Assembly (NCBI RefSeq): GCF_000208865.1
Contig: NC_018396.1
Coordinates: 4,335,101-4,399,100 of the forward strand
Length of the DNA: 64,000 nt
Reading direction: 5' to 3'
Source of the DNA: Neospora caninum Liverpool
Lineage: Eukaryota > Apicomplexa > Conoidasida > Eucoccidiorida > Sarcocystidae
The position numbers and the translations under genes are program-made. Position 1 is the stretch's first letter, and each line of letters begins with the position of its first letter. The notes under the pieces were generated by a model. The model saw only the letters and a program-made list of their open reading frames with translations. It had not been told where the DNA came from and did not search any database. Of the stretch, positions 63,629-64,000 are shown one piece after another.

Positions 63629-64000
63629 CCGTCTCGGGGAATGACTCATGGAGGCAGTCTGAAACTTGTCTCTTCGGTGCATGTCAACCAATCACCGTGA
63701 CGAACAGCCATTCTCCCAGCTATCAAAATGTGTGTTCATCCGCGCACACCGACTGTCTTCAGCCCTCCGGCCTCGCGCCGCAGCAGAAAAGTCGTACATA
63801 GTCGTGGGCATCACTTGAAGGAGCTTGCGGCCGCTGCGAAAGGCAATACTGTGAACCACAGAGCTCTGTTTGCTAGTTTCTGCTCACTCGGGTAGGGGAT
63901 GCATTAGGGAATGCTTAGGAGCGGTCTCGAGGTTTTGTTCAGAACATCAGTCAGTTGATCCGGGCCTGCTTGTGTGGCGCATGCAAGTTTGCGCGCTCAA
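63629..64000. other. 3' flank, nothing recognised
   Basis: Downstream of the 187-residue gene. It probably includes its 3' untranslated region. No splice chain, RNA gene or repeat is seen. Confidence 0.5.

Overview
The window looks like nuclear DNA of a coccidian apicomplexan (Toxoplasma, Neospora or Sarcocystis relatives). Genes are split into many short exons with ordinary GT/AG junctions. PAN/Apple arrays, a very long coiled-coil membrane protein and a low-complexity-rich splicing factor fit that group. The species cannot be named from the sequence alone. Exon borders below were worked out by hand from open frames, splice motifs and codon-phase agreement across introns. Where the phase chain breaks, the entry says so.

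Layout. (1) Positions 2-22624, plus strand: the 3' part of one giant gene. It runs from an ectodomain through one transmembrane segment and some 30 small coiled-coil exons to a Ser/Arg-rich tail encoded by a 30-bp tandem repeat. (2) Positions 25000-43157: two head-to-head PAN/Apple genes on the arms of a large imperfect inverted duplication. The right copy (34502-43157, plus) can be followed from signal peptide to stop: 15 exons, 1973 residues, about 23 PAN modules. The left copy (33423-25000, minus) has five extra PAN exons but is broken by a 100-N gap (30314-30413). The arms meet around a 521-bp single-copy centre (33703-34223) that probably holds both promoters. (3) Positions 48100-53084, plus: an unrecognised multi-exon gene with several CxxC pairs. 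(4) Positions 60878-55743, minus: a CWF19/CwfJ-family spliceosome gene with both CwfJ C-terminal regions. (5) Positions 62443-63628, plus: a complete three-exon gene for a 187-residue protein, divergent from CWF19 and possibly prefoldin/PDRG1-like.

The PAN proteins are predicted to be secreted adhesin-like molecules, and the giant protein a membrane-anchored scaffold. CWF19 is housekeeping RNA processing. Nothing suggests these loci form one pathway. The most unusual part is the PAN locus: a palindromic duplication with exon-content differences between arms, mosaic divergence, a 20-nt micro-exon finishing the signal peptide, and an apparent assembly or rearrangement breakpoint.
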